DNA from: Pseudomonadota bacterium
Lineage (GTDB): Bacteria > Myxococcota_A > Polyangia > Fen-1088
Length of the DNA stretch: 16,614 bases
Reading direction: 5' to 3'
Assembly (NCBI GenBank): GCA_023438785.1
Contig: JAEXQJ010000251.1
Coordinates: 1 to 16,614, forward strand
A program made the position numbers and the translations under genes. Below the pieces are notes generated by a model, which made no database searches, was not told the DNA's origin, and saw nothing but the letters and a program-made list of their open reading frames with translations. This document shows positions 14,820-16,614 of the stretch, in pieces; the first letter of the stretch is position 1, and each line of letters begins with the position of its first letter.

Positions 14820-15137
14820 TCAGGCCGCCCGGCTTGGCTTGCTGCCGGCCGGCACCAGGGCCAGCTTGTAGCCGAGCGAGCGCACGACGCTGATCACCGT
14901 GGCCAGGGTCGGGTTCGGGCTTTCGGTCGTGAACAAACGCCGCATGGCCTCGGGCCGCGTCTGCGTGCGCCGGGCAAGCTCGGCCTTCGTCACCCCAGCC
15001 TCGTCGCGGACGGCTTCCAGCGCCCTCATGAAGGCGTCGACCGAGTCGATCCCGGCGCGCGCCTCGCGATAGGCCGACGCGAAACCCCGGTCCTGCATGC
15101 GCTTGTCGAAGTACCGATCGAACGCTGTCCTCTTCAT
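14820..15137 (-). CDS. HigA/XRE-like antitoxin, apparently orphan
   Basis: A 105-residue protein with a helix-turn-helix at about 46-70 (AGVTKAELARRTQTRPEAMR then RLF) followed by NPTLATVISVVRSLGYKLAL, the pattern of XRE-type antitoxins of the HigA-like group that bind their own promoter. The N-terminal third (FDKRMQDRGFASAYREARAG) is also typical of this group. Usually a RelE/HigB-type toxin gene sits next to it; here neither side offers one. Upstream on the same strand is only a small open frame and downstream is the tRNA region. It may be a solitary regulator or the surviving half of a toxin-antitoxin pair. A 7-bp palindrome sits 11 bases before its ATG and is probably its operator. Confidence 0.82.
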   Translation of the reverse strand: MKRTAFDRYFDKRMQDRGFASAYREARAGIDSVDAFMRALEAVRDEAGVTKAELARRTQTRPEAMRRLFTTESPNPTLATVISVVRSLGYKLALVPAGSKPSRAA

Positions 15138-15147
15138 GACGATTCGA

Positions 15148-15167
15148 GCGTAACATATGGGTTACGC
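15148..15167. promoter_or_regulatory. Palindromic operator before the antitoxin gene
   Basis: GCGTAAC (15148-15154) and GTTACGC (15161-15167) are perfect inverse complements with a 6-base spacer, ATATGG. The site lies 11-30 bases upstream of the ATG at 15137, where a self-repressing antitoxin would bind. That ATG has no good ribosome site. Confidence 0.6.
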
Positions 15168-15180
15168 CGCTTCCAGTCCG

Positions 15181-15330
15181 CTATCGGGCCAGCTTGCCCA
15201 ACATGTCGCGCATCTGGTCTCCGAACTCGGCATCGGGCGTCATGTCGCCGATGGCCTGGTCGGGACCGGACACGTCCGCCATGGTGCGCACGGCCTCGAC
15301 GTCCACCTCGTTGGCCTCGCAGGCTTCCAT
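15181..15330 (-). pseudogene. Small coding remnant or short hypothetical protein (49 aa)
   Basis: From ATG 15330 to TAG 15183-15181 the frame reads MEACEANEVDVEAVRTMADV, then SGPDQAIGDM and AEFGDQMRDMLGKLAR. Third positions are almost all G or C, so it has coding character, but I recognise no family and see no ribosome site. Just upstream, another frame reads RRPKPSGHDDIERHTRHVR and would join this one by a one-base shift near 15333. That suggests the tail of a longer, frameshifted gene. It starts 30 bases after the stop of the lipoprotein gene on the same strand. Confidence 0.4.
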
Positions 15331-15360
15331 CTCACGTGGCGCGTGTGCCGCTCGATGTCG

Positions 15361-16074
15361 TCATGGCCGCTGGGCTTGGGTCGACGCTGGACGCGATAGC
15401 GAAGGCAGCAGCTTGGAGAGCAACTTGTCTACTAGGTTCTGCGCGGCGGCCGCGTCTCGGAGGTCCAACGCGCTGTCGACCTTTGATGTGCAGGCGATCA
15501 TCCGCCCGTAGCGCAGGCTCACCACGCAGGCAGAGGCCACCTGCTTGTAGTACGTGTACCTCCCTGAGAAGAAGTTGGCCGCCTTGGCCCCGCCCGTTTC
15601 GTGGGTCTCGCGGGCCACGACGAGGAGGGCATAATCAGCGTTTGTGGCTTGGATGAGCGGCCGGTAGTCGAGGCTCAATGTCCAGTCACCCACCGATCGC
15701 CTCTTGTAGTCGGCGCGCCCGTACATCTGGGCTGCGATCTCCATGGAAGCAACGGTGCCCCAACGCATGAGGCTTCCCAGGAGAGAGATGCACGTCTCAC
15801 CACACGCTTCGACGTTGTCGAGAGGAAGAGGGAAGGCGCCCTGCGCGCGAGCAACGGCGCTGACCTCGGAACTCATGTGTCGCTGCATCACGGCCCCCCA
15901 ATCGGGGCGCGCAGTCCGCTTGCCGTAGAAATCCGATTCGTAGGCCAGGGCGACGACAGGCGCGATGGCCACACGCGAGGGGTCAACACGAGCGTCGGGC
16001 AGTCGGCTTTGGAATGCGGGCGCACACCCAACGAGAAGGAACAAAGCACCGAGAAGGGACCGCGAATGGCGCAT
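15361..16074 (-). CDS. Lipoprotein of unknown function
   Basis: A 237-residue protein starting MRHSRSLLGALFLLVGCAP, a clear lipoprotein signal with lipobox LVGC and Cys17. The mature part includes PSRVAIAPVVALAYESDFYG (about 33-52), DWTLSLDYRPLIQATNADYA followed by LLVVARETHETGG, and RYTYYKQVASACVVSLRYGR. The ADYALLVVARET strand followed by a glycine-containing loop resembles envelope lipoproteins seen in several proteobacteria whose role is unknown; I cannot name the family. An in-frame extension to 16194 would place the signal peptide inside the protein and is unlikely. A TATATT box lies six bases before the ATG, so the mRNA may be leaderless. It lies 147 bases downstream of the methyltransferase gene. 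Confidence 0.75.
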   Translation of the reverse strand: MRHSRSLLGALFLLVGCAPAFQSRLPDARVDPSRVAIAPVVALAYESDFYGKRTARPDWGAVMQRHMSSEVSAVARAQGAFPLPLDNVEACGETCISLLGSLMRWGTVASMEIAAQMYGRADYKRRSVGDWTLSLDYRPLIQATNADYALLVVARETHETGGAKAANFFSGRYTYYKQVASACVVSLRYGRMIACTSKVDSALDLRDAAAAQNLVDKLLSKLLPSLSRPASTQAQRP

Positions 16075-16080
16075 GCTGGC

Positions 16081-16086
16081 AATATA
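16081..16086 (-). promoter_or_regulatory. Possible -10 box of the lipoprotein gene
   Basis: On the minus strand TATATT occupies 16086-16081, six bases before the ATG, so transcription would start at or next to the start codon. No good -35 match is visible 16-18 bases upstream, and there is no ribosome site, so the call rests on one hexamer. Confidence 0.3.
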
Positions 16087-16221
16087 GCGGAACCGTTCTT
16101 GAAAACGATCACTCGCACAACGCTCCAGGCCTCGGCCGCTGCGACAAGGCGGCAGGCCAGTTTGCCGGCGCGAGAGCAGCCCGCGGTCCCGCACGGCCCC
16201 CGGTTCCGAGGACGCCCGGGA

Positions 16222-16614
16222 TCAGCGCGGTTTCCGGAAGACCAGGAAGCTCTGGTACGGGAGAAGGTCGGGGCTCTCGGTGTCGAGGGTCAGGCCGGCC
16301 GCGGTTGCCTGGGCGATGAGTTGTGCTCGCGGGAGCTTGACCGCCGGGGGTGGGCCCTCGGGCAGCTCGCCTTCCTTGAACTCGATCAGGGCGAGGCGTG
16401 CGCCCTTCTTCATCTCGGAGCTGAGTCTCGCGAGCCATGCGGCGCGATTCGGGACATGGTGTAGGACGTCGCACATGAAGACGAGGTCCACGTCGGGCGA
16501 GACGCTGGGATCGTCGGGCTTGGCGAAGGTGGCGTGCACGTTGGACACGCGATCGAGCATGGCCTTGTGGTGGATGTGACGGATCATCTCGGGCTCCACG
16601 TCCAACGCCAGCAC
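16222..16614 (-). CDS. Class I SAM-dependent methyltransferase, N-terminus cut by window edge
   Basis: 130 C-terminal residues of a Rossmann-fold methyltransferase; the gene continues beyond the right edge. The first visible residues, LALDVEPEMI, carry the acidic residue at the end of strand 2 that binds the SAM ribose. VDLVFMCDVLHHVPNRAAWL is the usual motif IV with the DVLHHV signature of Methyltransf_11/25 members, then GARLALIEFKEGE and a final SFLVFRKPR strand. The glycine-rich motif I is outside the window. The methyl acceptor cannot be deduced. Confidence 0.88.
   Translation of the reverse strand: MLALDVEPEMIRHIHHKAMLDRVSNVHATFAKPDDPSVSPDVDLVFMCDVLHHVPNRAAWLARLSSEMKKGARLALIEFKEGELPEGPPPAVKLPRAQLIAQATAAGLTLDTESPDLLPYQSFLVFRKPR

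Noticed and set aside
1..16614. CRISPR arrays, rRNA genes and insertion-sequence transposases
   Set aside because: I looked for regularly spaced repeats, rRNA motifs and DDE transposase frames on both strands and saw none.

Overview
The window is high-GC bacterial DNA, and everything in it fits a Myxococcota-like (deltaproteobacterial) chromosome. Indications are a secreted CotH-type lipoprotein, lipoproteins with no clear relatives, a tyrosine recombinase tail with a TRHTFAS box, and G/C-ending codons. This assignment is inference from gene content, not from a marker gene. The window is dominated by metal and metalloid resistance.

Positions 1-3774 hold a divergent arsenic locus. On the minus strand, arsR, acr3, arsN2 and a DUF318/ArsP-type permease (cut by the left edge) are chained by stop/start overlaps of 4, 4 and 1 bases. 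On the plus strand a thioredoxin-type arsC overlaps a secreted Cu/Zn superoxide dismutase gene by 4 bases. Between arsR and arsC lie two interleaved inverted repeats and a putative shared operator-promoter, and arsR looks leaderless. The locus would sense arsenite (ArsR), reduce arsenate (ArsC), export arsenite (ACR3) and possibly modify or export organic arsenicals (ArsN2, permease), with the SOD handling superoxide in the envelope.

Positions 3775-6100 hold a stand-alone gene for a CotH-kinase-fold lipoprotein with a ricin-like C-terminal region. An imperfect 15-bp inverted repeat precedes it and two strong GC hairpins follow it.

Positions 6106-14637 look like a genomic island. An integrase-tail remnant followed by tRNA-Leu sequence occurs twice, about 8.1 kb apart. 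The left copy (6106-6497) is badly decayed; the right copy (about 14161-14637) has a better-preserved integrase tail and an intact tRNA-Leu(UAA). Between them are a cysteine-synthase fragment and a compact minus-strand copper/silver efflux operon in the order cupredoxin, cusC, cusB, cusA. No regulator, P-type ATPase or cusF-like gene accompanies it.

Positions 14638-16614 hold an orphan HigA-like antitoxin with a palindromic operator, a small frameshifted-looking coding remnant, a lipoprotein of unknown function and the end of a SAM-dependent methyltransferase, all on the minus strand.
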